A stretch of 12,244 bases of DNA from F23-D06 sp947165685 (GCA_947165685.1 CAMVBK010000076.1:1-12244); one strand, 5' to 3'. Counted from the first letter of the stretch, positions 1-6,236 are shown. Made by a program: numbers and translations. Notes: generated by a model from the sequence alone, not told the origin.

Positions 1-2
1 CG

Positions 3-1466
3 CTGCCCAACTTCGACTACAAGTTCATGCAGGGCAACAGTCTGATAGAGAGCTTTGAAGGGGTGGATTTGAGCCGGATGATGGATGGCGGGGCGCGGAG
101 CAGTCTCGGCAGGGGGAAGGGCAAGGCGGGCGAGAACCAGTTGGCCATGGAGTACAGCACCGACGACACCAAGCGCAACCTGCAGCTGATGCTGAAAGAG
201 TACTTCAGTCTCACCGACCACAGGGAGAAGGCGGCGGCGCGGGCGAGCATCAACGAAAGTGTGAAGAGCTACATTCGGCAGCAGGGGTTGCATCCGTCCA
301 CCGAGGCCCGCCTCGCTGCCCTCGACCCTTCCGCCAACCAGGAGTTCTTCCTCTGGCACACCTGGTTCAAGGACATCTTCGACCGTGGCGGGTTTGACAT
401 CGTGGTGGGGAACCCGCCGTATGTTAGTGCTGTTGAAATGGCAAGGACGGAATATGAGAAGTCTATTTACAAGAAAAACTATCCTCAAGCAACAGGAGCG
501 TATGACATATATGTCTTGTTTTTATTGAGAGGTTTGATGTTGACAAAGAATGTTTTCTTCTGGATTATTCCTAACAAGTTCTTGATTGCAGATTATGCTA
601 AAAAGACAAAGGAATTATTGGAACAGAATGGATTGTATTCAAGTGTTGATGTCTCTGTGTTCAAAGTTTTTAAAAATGCTAGTGTTTATCCTATAATTTT
701 ATGTGGTTCAAGAACATCTGACAAAGAGTTTTGTAAATATACATTGGACAAATACGAAGATTTGCTTTTCAATAAAGCAAGACCAATTAAAGAGCTGGGA
801 ACTTCTTTGACAATAAAAGATTGTAGAATAGAGGTGTGTTCTGGGGCTACAGGATTTGAGGCACAAATAATAAAAGAATATGTTGTAGATGGTGAAAGAG
901 TGAATGTTATTCCATTCACTGTAAGTGGCAATATCGACAGATATCAATTTAATAACATTGATGTTCGGTATATGAAGTCGAGATACCATAATGCGTACAT
1001 TAGAACAGATTGCAATGTTGCGGATAGTAAGTTAAGAATGTGGATGTCACCCAAAATAGTGATTGCTGGAATGACAAAAGTGATTGAAGCGACATACGTC
1101 GAAACACCACTCGCCCTTGGGGTTGGTGCGTATGCAATTACAGCCTTCAACAATTACAGCCCCTATTATATAACAGGCTTGCTAAATTCAAAATACACAT
1201 CTTATTATCTGCGTAATAAGTTTAAAGACAAACACCTTGCTGGAGGCTATTTGGCAATAAATAAGTCAACGATAGAGCAACTTCCATTTGTCAAAGCCGA
1301 TGATGCGACACAGGGGGTGATTTCGTCAAATGCAAAGAAAATAATAGAATTGAAGAAGAACAATCCAAACGCTGACACGTCAGCGTTGGAGCGTGAGATT
1401 GACGGGTTGGTGTATGGGTTGTACGGGTTGACGGAGGAGGAGGTGAAGGTGGTGGAAGGGAAATGA
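3..1466 (+). CDS. Eco57I-like type IIG restriction/adenine-specific DNA methyltransferase, C-terminal part (5' end outside window)
   Basis: The frame is open from the first complete codon (reading LPNFDYKFMQGNSL), so about 487 residues of a longer protein are visible; the ATG at 27 is internal. The N6-adenine methyltransferase motif NPPY is encoded at 411-422, just after FDIVVG. The SAM-binding motif I and any nuclease domain would lie upstream, outside the window. The stretch after NPPY should hold the rest of the methylase fold and the target-recognition region, and the protein ends in a conserved acidic tail (EREIDGLVYGLYGL then TEEEVKVVEGK). This layout is that of large Eco57I/type IIG single-chain enzymes that methylate host DNA and cut unmodified DNA. 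Base composition changes sharply just after NPPY: by hand count 41/60 G+C at 61-120, 19/60 at 541-600, and 35/60 again at 1381-1440. A BREX PglX-type methylase is a less likely alternative. Confidence 0.85.
   Translation: MPNFDYKFMQGNSLIESFEGVDLSRMMDGGARSSLGRGKGKAGENQLAMEYSTDDTKRNLQLMLKEYFSLTDHREKAAARASINESVKSYIRQQGLHPSTEARLAALDPSANQEFFLWHTWFKDIFDRGGFDIVVGNPPYVSAVEMARTEYEKSIYKKNYPQATGAYDIYVLFLLRGLMLTKNVFFWIIPNKFLIADYAKKTKELLEQNGLYSSVDVSVFKVFKNASVYPIILCGSRTSDKEFCKYTLDKYEDLLFNKARPIKELGTSLTIKDCRIEVCSGATGFEAQIIKEYVVDGERVNVIPFTVSGNIDRYQFNNIDVRYMKSRYHNAYIRTDCNVADSKLRMWMSPKIVIAGMTKVIEATYVETPLALGVGAYAITAFNNYSPYYITGLLNSKYTSYYLRNKFKDKHLAGGYLAINKSTIEQLPFVKADDATQGVISSNAKKIIELKKNNPNADTSALEREIDGLVYGLYGLTEEEVKVVEGK
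1386..1463 (+). repeat. Direct repeat, copy 1 (3' end of restriction gene)
   Basis: These 78 bases encode the last 26 residues of the restriction gene. They recur at 2610-2687, with eight differences that are all synonymous by my hand comparison. The repeats bracket the RES gene. Confidence 0.9.
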
Positions 1467-1600
1467 TTGTATACAGTAATTGCTTGTTTTACAATGTTTT
1501 ACATCGATGTGTTTTAATTTAACAGTGTATTTTTTTAATGATACAGTAAAGTAAATGCTAATTTTTTTCAAAGAATAGACACTGCATATTGAAAAAAATG

Positions 1601-1609
1601 TATTTTTGC
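1601..1609 (+). promoter_or_regulatory. Putative Bacteroidetes -7 promoter box for the RES gene
   Basis: TATTTTTGC fits the TAnnTTTG(C/T) consensus exactly and lies 23 bases before the ATG at 1633. I see no clear TTTG -33 element about 19-21 bases upstream. The 166-base gap 1467-1632 is AT-rich and holds nothing else I can name. Confidence 0.45.
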
Positions 1610-1632
1610 GGCGTATTTAAATATCTCATATT

Positions 1633-2445
1633 ATGAAATCCATAAATATTACTGAGTGCATCAGTCTGTTATTAAACAAACAATTTAACACGCCCGACGA
1701 GGTAGAACAAATAATAACTTCTATTCATGGCCCGCAATTAATACCAAGCCTGATATTATCATCAAATCAATACATCTATAGAGCCAGGGTCATCAACAAT
1801 ATCAAAGAGATAGTGAACAACAATTCATTAAGTTACCTTCCTCCAGAAAAAAATAATTCCTACAAAAGGGCTAGCACACCTGCAAACACAATGTTTTATG
1901 GTATTTCTAGCGATGAACAGTGGAGTAGTGTCTATGGCTGTTGTGCTGAGACCTGCGATTGTTTTCGCAATCCAAGAGACAAGTCTATGCGGTATAACGT
2001 TGTGATAGGCCAATGGCAAACGACAATAGACTTGAAGTTTGCACAAATTATTAACCCAAACGGAAGCAACAAATCGGAATCTTTCAAAAATGACAAAGAA
2101 TACAGAAAGATAGCATCATCTGTCGGGCTACAATCAACAGATTCTATGGCTCTCATGAAGTATTTAAACCATGAATTTACTAAAATTGTAGAAAATAATG
2201 ATGATAAAGGTTATTGGGTGTCTGCCATATTATCTAAACTATTGCTCAAGACAGGCTTATATGATGGAATAATATACGAGAGTGTGCAATCTTTTGCTCC
2301 TGGTGCTGAAAATGTACATTGCGTAGCAATACTCCCTTCTGTTGTGGATAAACACATGGTTTTTAGAAAGGCAGAATCACTTGAGATAGAATTTAGCAAT
2401 TATAATCAAGATGCATCAATAATATCTGTCAAAAAAATTCTTTAA
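1633..2445 (+). CDS. Lone RES-domain protein (probable NAD+-degrading toxin family)
   Basis: The protein has 270 residues. It resembles the RES fold by motif order: YRAR at 49-52 (R50 as the first conserved arginine); a segment R79-ASTPANTMFYG matching the 'R.n..g...lY.a' motif; a conserved-position glutamate E106 in CCAET; and GLYDGIIYESV (208-218) with S217 and then N227, matching 'DGi.YpS...g.N.v'. RES toxins of the ParT/MbcT/Xre-RES type degrade NAD+ and use an Arg-Glu-Ser set. This protein is longer than the usual 150-230 residues, with an extra N-terminal segment of about 45 residues. No Xre/MbcA-like antitoxin gene adjoins it. It is AT-rich like the restriction-gene insert before it and lies between two copies of that gene's tail, so it probably arrived as a cassette. 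The NADase activity and the defence role are inferred from motifs and context. Confidence 0.65.
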   Translation: MKSINITECISLLLNKQFNTPDEVEQIITSIHGPQLIPSLILSSNQYIYRARVINNIKEIVNNNSLSYLPPEKNNSYKRASTPANTMFYGISSDEQWSSVYGCCAETCDCFRNPRDKSMRYNVVIGQWQTTIDLKFAQIINPNGSNKSESFKNDKEYRKIASSVGLQSTDSMALMKYLNHEFTKIVENNDDKGYWVSAILSKLLLKTGLYDGIIYESVQSFAPGAENVHCVAILPSVVDKHMVFRKAESLEIEFSNYNQDASIISVKKIL

Positions 2446-2561
2446 TCTACAAAAAAGGATTCTTCCACGAATCACCGAATATCGAAACGAAATAAAGAAG
2501 TTTGCACTTGACTCCTTGATCCTCTACCACGTAATAGAACACTTGCAAAACCTATGACAAC

Positions 2562-2696
2562 CATATTCTCGCTGCGAAGAAATCTTATTCCTTTGCCGAC
2601 ACATTGGTACTGGAGCGAGAGATTGACGGGTTGGTGTATGGGTTGTATGGATTGACGGAGGAAGAAGTGAAGGTGGTGGAAGGAAAGGATGTCTGA
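2562..2696 (+). pseudogene. Remnant of the 3' end of a second Eco57I-like restriction gene
   Basis: This frame reads HILAAKKSYSFADT, then the same 26-residue tail as the upstream restriction gene, plus DV and a TGA at 2694-2696. 'ILAAKK..(S)ADTSALERE' is the usual lead-in to this tail in the family, so about 44 codons of real homology survive. The frame is closed by a TAG at 2535-2537, and no start or methylase motif remains. Because all differences from copy 1 in the shared 78 bases are silent, the copies evolved as functional genes before one was truncated. This is therefore not a very recent duplication. The intervening 2446-2561 contains no gene I can support. Confidence 0.8.
2610..2687 (+). 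repeat. Direct repeat, copy 2 (restriction-gene tail)
   Basis: This is the partner of 1386-1463. The start-to-start distance is 1,224 bases, and recombination between the copies would remove the RES gene while leaving an intact restriction-gene tail. Confidence 0.9.
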
Positions 2697-2735
2697 CAGC
2701 GGAATCGCTGGCACAGTTCTTGCTGTATTTTTTTT
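2697..2735 (+). terminator. Weak terminator-like structure after the restriction-gene remnant
   Basis: Immediately after the remnant's stop, CAGCG-GAAT-CGCTG forms a 5-bp hairpin (2697-2710). A second short stem, ACAG/CTGT (2713-2716 with 2723-2726), is followed by eight T residues (2728-2735). The stems are short, so termination is only plausible. It would separate the restriction/RES block from the AbiH gene. Confidence 0.35.
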
Positions 2736-2827
2736 CTTTAGGCGGTATGCTATGGATTAGTGGAGAGAAAACATCATTTGTGATAAGAGAAGGCGTTTTA
2801 GAAACAAATAGGACATAAATCTTTTTT

Positions 2828-3784
2828 ATGAAACAAGACAACAGAAAGAGAGCTTTATTAATAGCTGGTAATGGAATCGATGTTGCCATGGGTTATCATA
2901 CTCGATATGGTGACTTCTATAAAGAATACGAGGAAAACATCAGACAGGCAGCAGCCAAAGGTAATGATTTGTGCAAAAGCATTGTTGAATGTGAAAAGCA
3001 TGAGTTATGGGCAGACTTAGAATACGGACTCTATGTGTATTCTCAAAATTTGTCAAAAGATTTTGGAATTGGAAATATCGCTGTCGCTCAGAAGTTCAAG
3101 TCGGATTTTGTAGAACTCAAATCCTTGCTCTTTGATTATTTGAAAGAAGAGAACAAATGCAACCGGCGGTTAAAACAAGGAGAAGGAAGATTGGTGAATG
3201 AACTTCTTCAAGAATGGAAACGTTTTGATCTTTCCATCATATCCTTTAACTACACTAATTTTATTGAGCTCCACTTATCTCCATACAACGCATTCTACCC
3301 TGATGACGAATTTGATCGGGATAATAATATAACACTTTTGCATGGCTCTTTAAGCAATAAAAATGTTAACATTCTGAATTCTCAAGAAGATATTGTTGTA
3401 GGAATAGACGATTCTCAAGTTGTGGATAGCTCACACAATTTCTTATATAAATCCGTTCAACGACGGATGAATGCACGCGTCTATATTGATGCTATCAGAG
3501 ACAGTGGCGTCATCATTGTTTACGGATGTTCTATGGGTGAATCTGATCACTTTTATTTCAGTAAACTTTTCGAGAAAGAAGTAAAAGACAAACATTTCCT
3601 TATATATGGTTATAAAAATGACGGTATAAATTCGTTATATGAGAAGATTCAAAACTACGCGCAAAATCTCAGCGAATTTCAATCTAACCAAAAATCTTTT
3701 TCTTGTATAGACAGTTCAAATGAAGTTTCATTAGCCATAACACATAAAATGGTTGAACAGATTCTTTCAAATGTGGTATTTTAA
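2828..3784 (+). CDS. abiH: AbiH-family abortive infection protein
   Basis: The 318-residue protein shows the AbiH (PF14253) signatures in order: an N-terminal nucleotide-binding-like motif ALLIAGNGIDVAMG with a following RYGDF (residues 9-30; G14-N-G16, D18); SFNYTNF at 139-145; an isolated HG pair at 172-173; and VYGCSMGESDHFYF at 231-244, matching the family's 'G.SlGe.D..yF' motif. The glycine-rich start and the NYTN/HG/G.S motifs recall SIR2-like folds. AbiH was first known from lactococcal plasmids, where it aborts phage infection; its biochemical activity is not settled. The start at 2828 is supported by the motif lying close to the N-terminus. There is no convincing Shine-Dalgarno sequence or -7 box. 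The gene is AT-rich, like its neighbours in the island, and is followed after 63 bases by a HEPN-like gene on the same strand. Confidence 0.85.
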   Translation: MKQDNRKRALLIAGNGIDVAMGYHTRYGDFYKEYEENIRQAAAKGNDLCKSIVECEKHELWADLEYGLYVYSQNLSKDFGIGNIAVAQKFKSDFVELKSLLFDYLKEENKCNRRLKQGEGRLVNELLQEWKRFDLSIISFNYTNFIELHLSPYNAFYPDDEFDRDNNITLLHGSLSNKNVNILNSQEDIVVGIDDSQVVDSSHNFLYKSVQRRMNARVYIDAIRDSGVIIVYGCSMGESDHFYFSKLFEKEVKDKHFLIYGYKNDGINSLYEKIQNYAQNLSEFQSNQKSFSCIDSSNEVSLAITHKMVEQILSNVVF

Positions 3785-3800
3785 AGTAATTAGTCGTATG

Positions 3801-3824
3801 TTTCTTGATCTCATATCCAAGAAA
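3801..3824 (+). other. Hairpin between the abiH and HEPN-like genes
   Basis: TTTCTTG (3801-3807) and CAAGAAA (3818-3824) form a perfect 7-bp stem with a 10-nt loop. No T tract follows on the + strand, so this looks more like an attenuation or RNA-processing element than a full terminator. It fills much of the 63-base gap between the two genes. Confidence 0.4.
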
Positions 3825-3847
3825 GCTATATAATACGTTATTAGTTT

Positions 3848-4579
3848 ATGGAAAATAAGACAGATTTTGAAGGCATGGCCAAAGCGATATTTATATGCAA
3901 CATGATGGGTGGCGAAAGCTACGCATTGGTAAACGATGTTAATGAATACTATAATATGTTGGAGAGTTTGCTTGATGATATAAAACAAGGGAAAGGCGAA
4001 TATAGTAATTATCTGTATTTCGCATTTGTTTCATTGGCTTCTGCCACCTTGGAATATTCATTAAACTTTATGTTGTCTGCACATTGCTTCTTAAAGTATC
4101 ACTTCCCAAAATATGAAAATCATCTCCAGACGTTCTTGAATATTAGCTTTGCACAAAAAATAGAAATCACATCAGAGATAGTGTCAGAAGGAGAATTTGC
4201 GATAAAGCAAGGAAATCCAACATTGCAATGTTTAAAAGAATTGGTGAATAAAAGGAACAATCTTATGCACAATTCTAATGCTGTAAAAGTACAGAAATTT
4301 GACTTCCCAAATACTGGAGCCCGTATAACAGACGGAGGCATATTTATTCCAATAGATAATCTAAATACAGATGGTTCATTAGATATTACATTTAGCTCAA
4401 AAGATAATGTGATAACCTCGCTCACGTCCAACTGGTGCGTCCGAATAGGGATGGCTATCTTAAAATACAGAGATTGCATTGTTACTCCTTATTTAACACA
4501 ATCCGGCCTTAAGGAGAATGAAATGTTAGAGAGTTGTAAACATCCCTTTACAAATATGAGCTATGATGGTGAAATCTAA
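3848..4579 (+). CDS. HEPN-like protein with R-x4-H motif, possible RNase effector
   Basis: This is a 243-residue protein that I do not recognise as a named family. The middle is predicted helical (for example ASATLEYSLNFML at 64-76, with E69). Residues 131-143 read ELVNKRNNLMHNS, in which R136 and H141 form the R-x4-H motif of HEPN ribonucleases at the start of a helix after a 'v.kRN.l.H' context. The C-terminal third (150-243) looks like a beta-rich extension with no motif I know. HEPN proteins often act as RNA-cutting toxins in abortive infection and toxin-antitoxin pairs, and the position right after an AbiH gene fits that. The alternatives are a non-catalytic helical protein or an immunity partner for AbiH. 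The HEPN call rests on one motif and on helix pattern. Confidence 0.5.
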   Translation: MENKTDFEGMAKAIFICNMMGGESYALVNDVNEYYNMLESLLDDIKQGKGEYSNYLYFAFVSLASATLEYSLNFMLSAHCFLKYHFPKYENHLQTFLNISFAQKIEITSEIVSEGEFAIKQGNPTLQCLKELVNKRNNLMHNSNAVKVQKFDFPNTGARITDGGIFIPIDNLNTDGSLDITFSSKDNVITSLTSNWCVRIGMAILKYRDCIVTPYLTQSGLKENEMLESCKHPFTNMSYDGEI

Positions 4580-4585
4580 CCGATG

Positions 4586-4602
4586 CTCGTCACTCTGACG
4601 AG
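4586..4602. repeat. Perfect 7-bp stem, 3-nt loop hairpin at the island edge
   Basis: CTCGTCA-CTC-TGACGAG lies six bases after the stop codon of the HEPN-like gene, exactly where AT-rich sequence gives way to GC-rich. It lacks a T tract. Its 7/3 geometry equals that of the two hairpins at 4823-4839 and 5034-5050. Confidence 0.7.
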
Positions 4603-4674
4603 GAAACCGCTCACCGTTTGCGGCAAATCGACACGGATATCCGCCACGTGGAGGCTTCCCTGCGGAACGATCTT

Positions 4675-4704
4675 TCCTTCCGGGGCCTGCTCCGCCCGTA
4701 GCCG
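4675..4704 (+). repeat. 30-base dispersed repeat, copy 1
   Basis: This segment matches 5317-5346 with two mismatches; the shared core is CCTGCTCCGCCCGTAGCCG. The function is unknown. Together with the copy at 5317 it brackets the hairpin/inverted-repeat cluster. Confidence 0.8.
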
Positions 4705-4708
4705 CCGC

Positions 4709-4780
4709 CACGCGCCTCCCTGTCCCACACCGCCCCCAACCGCCACGCCTCCGGCACCCGCATCGGACTGATGGACAGCA
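4709..4780 (+). repeat. Long direct repeat, left copy (about 72 bases)
   Basis: By hand alignment this segment matches 6303-6375 with seven mismatches and one indel. Both copies begin CACGCGCCTCCC and end GGACAGCA. The two copies lie in the same orientation and enclose the repeat cluster and the four-helix-bundle gene. The indel shifts any reading frame, so the similarity is not obviously maintained for protein coding. Confidence 0.85.
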
Positions 4781-4820
4781 CGGTGCTGGTGGAGGCGATG
4801 GAGTGCGGGATGATGTGATC

Positions 4821-4839
4821 TCGCATCTCTCCGAGATGC
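4821..4839. repeat. Hairpin repeat GCATCTC-TCC-GAGATGC, copy 1
   Basis: A 19-base unit (TCGCATCTCTCCGAGATGC) folds into a perfect 7-bp stem with a 3-nt loop. An identical copy lies 211 bases downstream at 5032-5050. No T tract follows. Confidence 0.85.
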
Positions 4840-4904
4840 CGGGGAGGCAGTCGGGGATGATCGGTGTGCGTGTATCTCACCTCAGTGTCTCGTCATGCGT
4901 TCTG

Positions 4905-5000
4905 TCACCACACTGCGTACTTCGGATATCACCACACTGCGCACTTCAGGCATCACCGCACTGCGCACCCCAGACATCACCACACTGCGCGGCTTCGCCG
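4905..5000 (+). repeat. 24-bp tandem array, four units
   Basis: Units start at 4905, 4929, 4953 and 4977, each beginning TCACC(A/G)CACTGCG(C/T) and drifting toward the 3' end of the unit. The exact 24-base period would also encode an octapeptide repeat in one frame, but the surrounding frame is short and unconvincing. There are no unique spacers, so this is not a CRISPR array. The motif CCACACTGCG reappears in reverse complement at 5140-5212. Confidence 0.85.
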
Positions 5001-5003
5001 CTG

Positions 5004-5130
5004 GTATGGTGTTAACTGCGCCTGCGGCGCGTCGCATCTCTCCGAGATGCTCATCCTGCCACCACGGACTGCCCCCATCCACTCCCAGCCTCGGAGAGGC
5101 TGAACGCACGCAGTGCAATTAACACCATAC
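5004..5130. repeat. Large imperfect inverted repeat (REP/MITE-like)
   Basis: The arms 5004-5021 (GTATGGTGTTAACTGCGC) and 5113-5130 are reverse complements at 16 of 18 positions. Symmetry continues inward: the left arm leads to the hairpin at 5034-5050 with core CTCTCCGAG, and the right arm to the hairpin AGCCTC-GGA-GAGGCT (5087-5101), whose core is the reverse complement. It continues outward as well, with CCACACTGCG on the left and CGCAGTGTGG on the right. The whole resembles a palindromic extragenic or miniature inverted-repeat element. Confidence 0.75.
5032..5050. repeat. Hairpin repeat GCATCTC-TCC-GAGATGC, copy 2
   Basis: This is an identical copy of the 19-base hairpin unit at 4821-4839. 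It sits within the left half of the large inverted repeat. Confidence 0.85.
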
Positions 5131-5139
5131 AAGCAGAGC

Positions 5140-5212
5140 GCAGTGTGGTGCGGAGCGGAGTGCAGTGTGGAGCGGAGTGCAGTGTGGCGCGGCGCAGCGC
5201 AGCGCAGTGTGA
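5140..5212 (-). repeat. GCAGTGTGG cluster, mirror image of the 24-bp array
   Basis: GCAGTGTG(G/A) occurs at 5140, 5162, 5179 and 5204, separated by GC-rich filler such as AGCGGAGT and GCGCAGCGC. Read on the - strand it is the same CCACACTGC core as the left array, but with irregular spacing (22, 17 and 25 bases). Confidence 0.7.
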
Positions 5213-5316
5213 TGGCGCGGCGTAGTGGAGCGCAGAGCACATGATGGTGACCTGACGCCGTGTGGAGGGGTACGACGACATCCGCCATGCCGATGACGTC
5301 CTCGAACCACAACCTC

Positions 5317-5346
5317 TCCTTCCGTGTCCTGCTCCGCCCGTAGCCG
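5317..5346 (+). repeat. 30-base dispersed repeat, copy 2
   Basis: This is the partner of 4675-4704, with two mismatches in 30 bases. Confidence 0.8.
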
Positions 5347-5495
5347 TTGTCCCGCCTCTGGCACATCTTCGTGCGGGCAGGGACCAGAGGGGGCACTTGT
5401 GTACCAAACATAAACTTTCGTTTTTGTGCAATAGTTGCAAGCTCTCCTCGTTAACCATGTAGTAAAACGAAGTGTTAAACTAAAACGAGAACAAA

Positions 5496-6236
5496 ATGGA
5501 AATCGGAAATTTCGGCTACTACTGGTTGGACACTTGGGTGATGTCCAACGTGATACAGCTTGCCACACAGGACTTTTGCAGGCGTTACCTTAACCGCACC
5601 AACGATCCGTGCGGTCGCCAATACGACCAGATGACCCAGGCGGCACGTTCGGTGCCGGCCAACATCGCCGAAGGCAACTCACGGCACGCCACCTCAAAAG
5701 AGACCGAGATGCGGCTCACCGACGTGGCGCGCGCCAGCCTCGCGGAACTGGCCAACGACTACCTGAACTGGCTCCTCCAGCACGAAGAGCTTCCATGGTC
5801 CGTGAAGTCGGATATCTACCGCAAGGTGGCAAACACCCACCTCGACAGGCCCTTATACAAAGACGATGTGCAACACCTAAGCAGCCAACATATTCTGCTC
5901 CAAAAGCACAAATTCGACGAGTGGTTAGAGGCAAAGAACTCGATTGTGGCGGCCAATTGCCTGTTGGTCCTCTGCAACCGTTTGATCATGATGCTGAGGA
6001 AACAGCTGGCTAACCAGCTGGAAACTTTCCGGACTGAAGGCGGTTTCACAGAAGCCCTGACCGCCGAAAGACTCGCCTACCGGGCCGAACAAAACGCGAA
6101 AACAGGCGCCCCAACCTGCCCGAAATGCGGCAAACCGATGCTGAAACGCATGGCGAGAAAAGGAATTAATTCGGGAAAGGAGTTTTGGAGCTGCACAGGA
6201 TACCCGGCGTGCAGAGAGACCAGAAACGTAGAGTAA
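5496..6236 (+). CDS. Four-helix-bundle (23S rRNA IVP/S23-like) protein with suffix domain and C-terminal zinc ribbon
   Basis: This 246-residue protein has three parts. Residues about 20-90 resemble the four-helix bundle of 23S rRNA intervening-sequence and bAvd-like proteins (QLATQDFCRRYL; then QYDQMTQAARSVPANIAEGNSR, the family hallmark 'r.a.S...NiaEG..r'). Residues about 90-195 are helical and match the 'suffix' extension known in Bacteroidetes members. The C-terminus is a topoisomerase-type zinc ribbon with C208-x2-C211 and C233-x5-C239 (CPKCGKPM ... FWSCTGYPAC). The family's function is not established. The fold and ribbon suggest nucleic-acid or ribonucleoprotein binding; related bundles assist diversity-generating retroelements, but no reverse transcriptase or variable repeat is visible here. 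The start at 5496 is the first ATG after an AT-rich leader. The gene sits between a repeat cluster and a dyad region, inside the 72-base direct repeats. Confidence 0.85.
   Translation: MEIGNFGYYWLDTWVMSNVIQLATQDFCRRYLNRTNDPCGRQYDQMTQAARSVPANIAEGNSRHATSKETEMRLTDVARASLAELANDYLNWLLQHEELPWSVKSDIYRKVANTHLDRPLYKDDVQHLSSQHILLQKHKFDEWLEAKNSIVAANCLLVLCNRLIMMLRKQLANQLETFRTEGGFTEALTAERLAYRAEQNAKTGAPTCPKCGKPMLKRMARKGINSGKEFWSCTGYPACRETRNVE

Larger units (their letters stand above)
4580..5495. other. GC-rich, repeat-dense region without a credible protein gene
   Basis: Between the HEPN-like gene and the four-helix-bundle gene lie about 900 bases in which all six frames give only short, repetitive, compositionally odd open stretches. 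The base composition switches abruptly from AT-rich (island) to GC-rich near 4600. The region contains several hairpins, a 24-bp tandem array, a large inverted repeat and fragments repeated elsewhere in the window, each listed separately. The last 90 bases (5405-5495) are AT-rich and probably hold the promoter and leader of the next gene, including the dyad TGCAA-TAG-TTGCA at 5427-5439, but I find no exact -7 box. Confidence 0.7.

Noticed and set aside
2423..2557. An open stretch reading QKRILPRITEYRNEIKK... then FALDSLILYHVIEHLQNL
   Set aside because: The residue pattern looks protein-like, but it has no start, is under 50 codons and ends in a stop before the restriction-gene remnant. I cannot tie it to a family.
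4905..5000. Possible CRISPR array
   Set aside because: Units are contiguous 24-base tandem copies with no unique spacers, and there are no cas genes.
4895..5122. A small + strand frame with octapeptide repeats (TTLRTSDI-like)
   Set aside because: The repetition follows from the 24-bp DNA array. No start signal, no homology that I recognise, and it runs through hairpins and the inverted repeat.
5119..5568. Long - strand frames through the repeat region (His/Ala/Leu/Cys-rich)
   Set aside because: They arise from GC-rich repeats lacking stops on that strand. Translations are low complexity and overlap each other in several frames.
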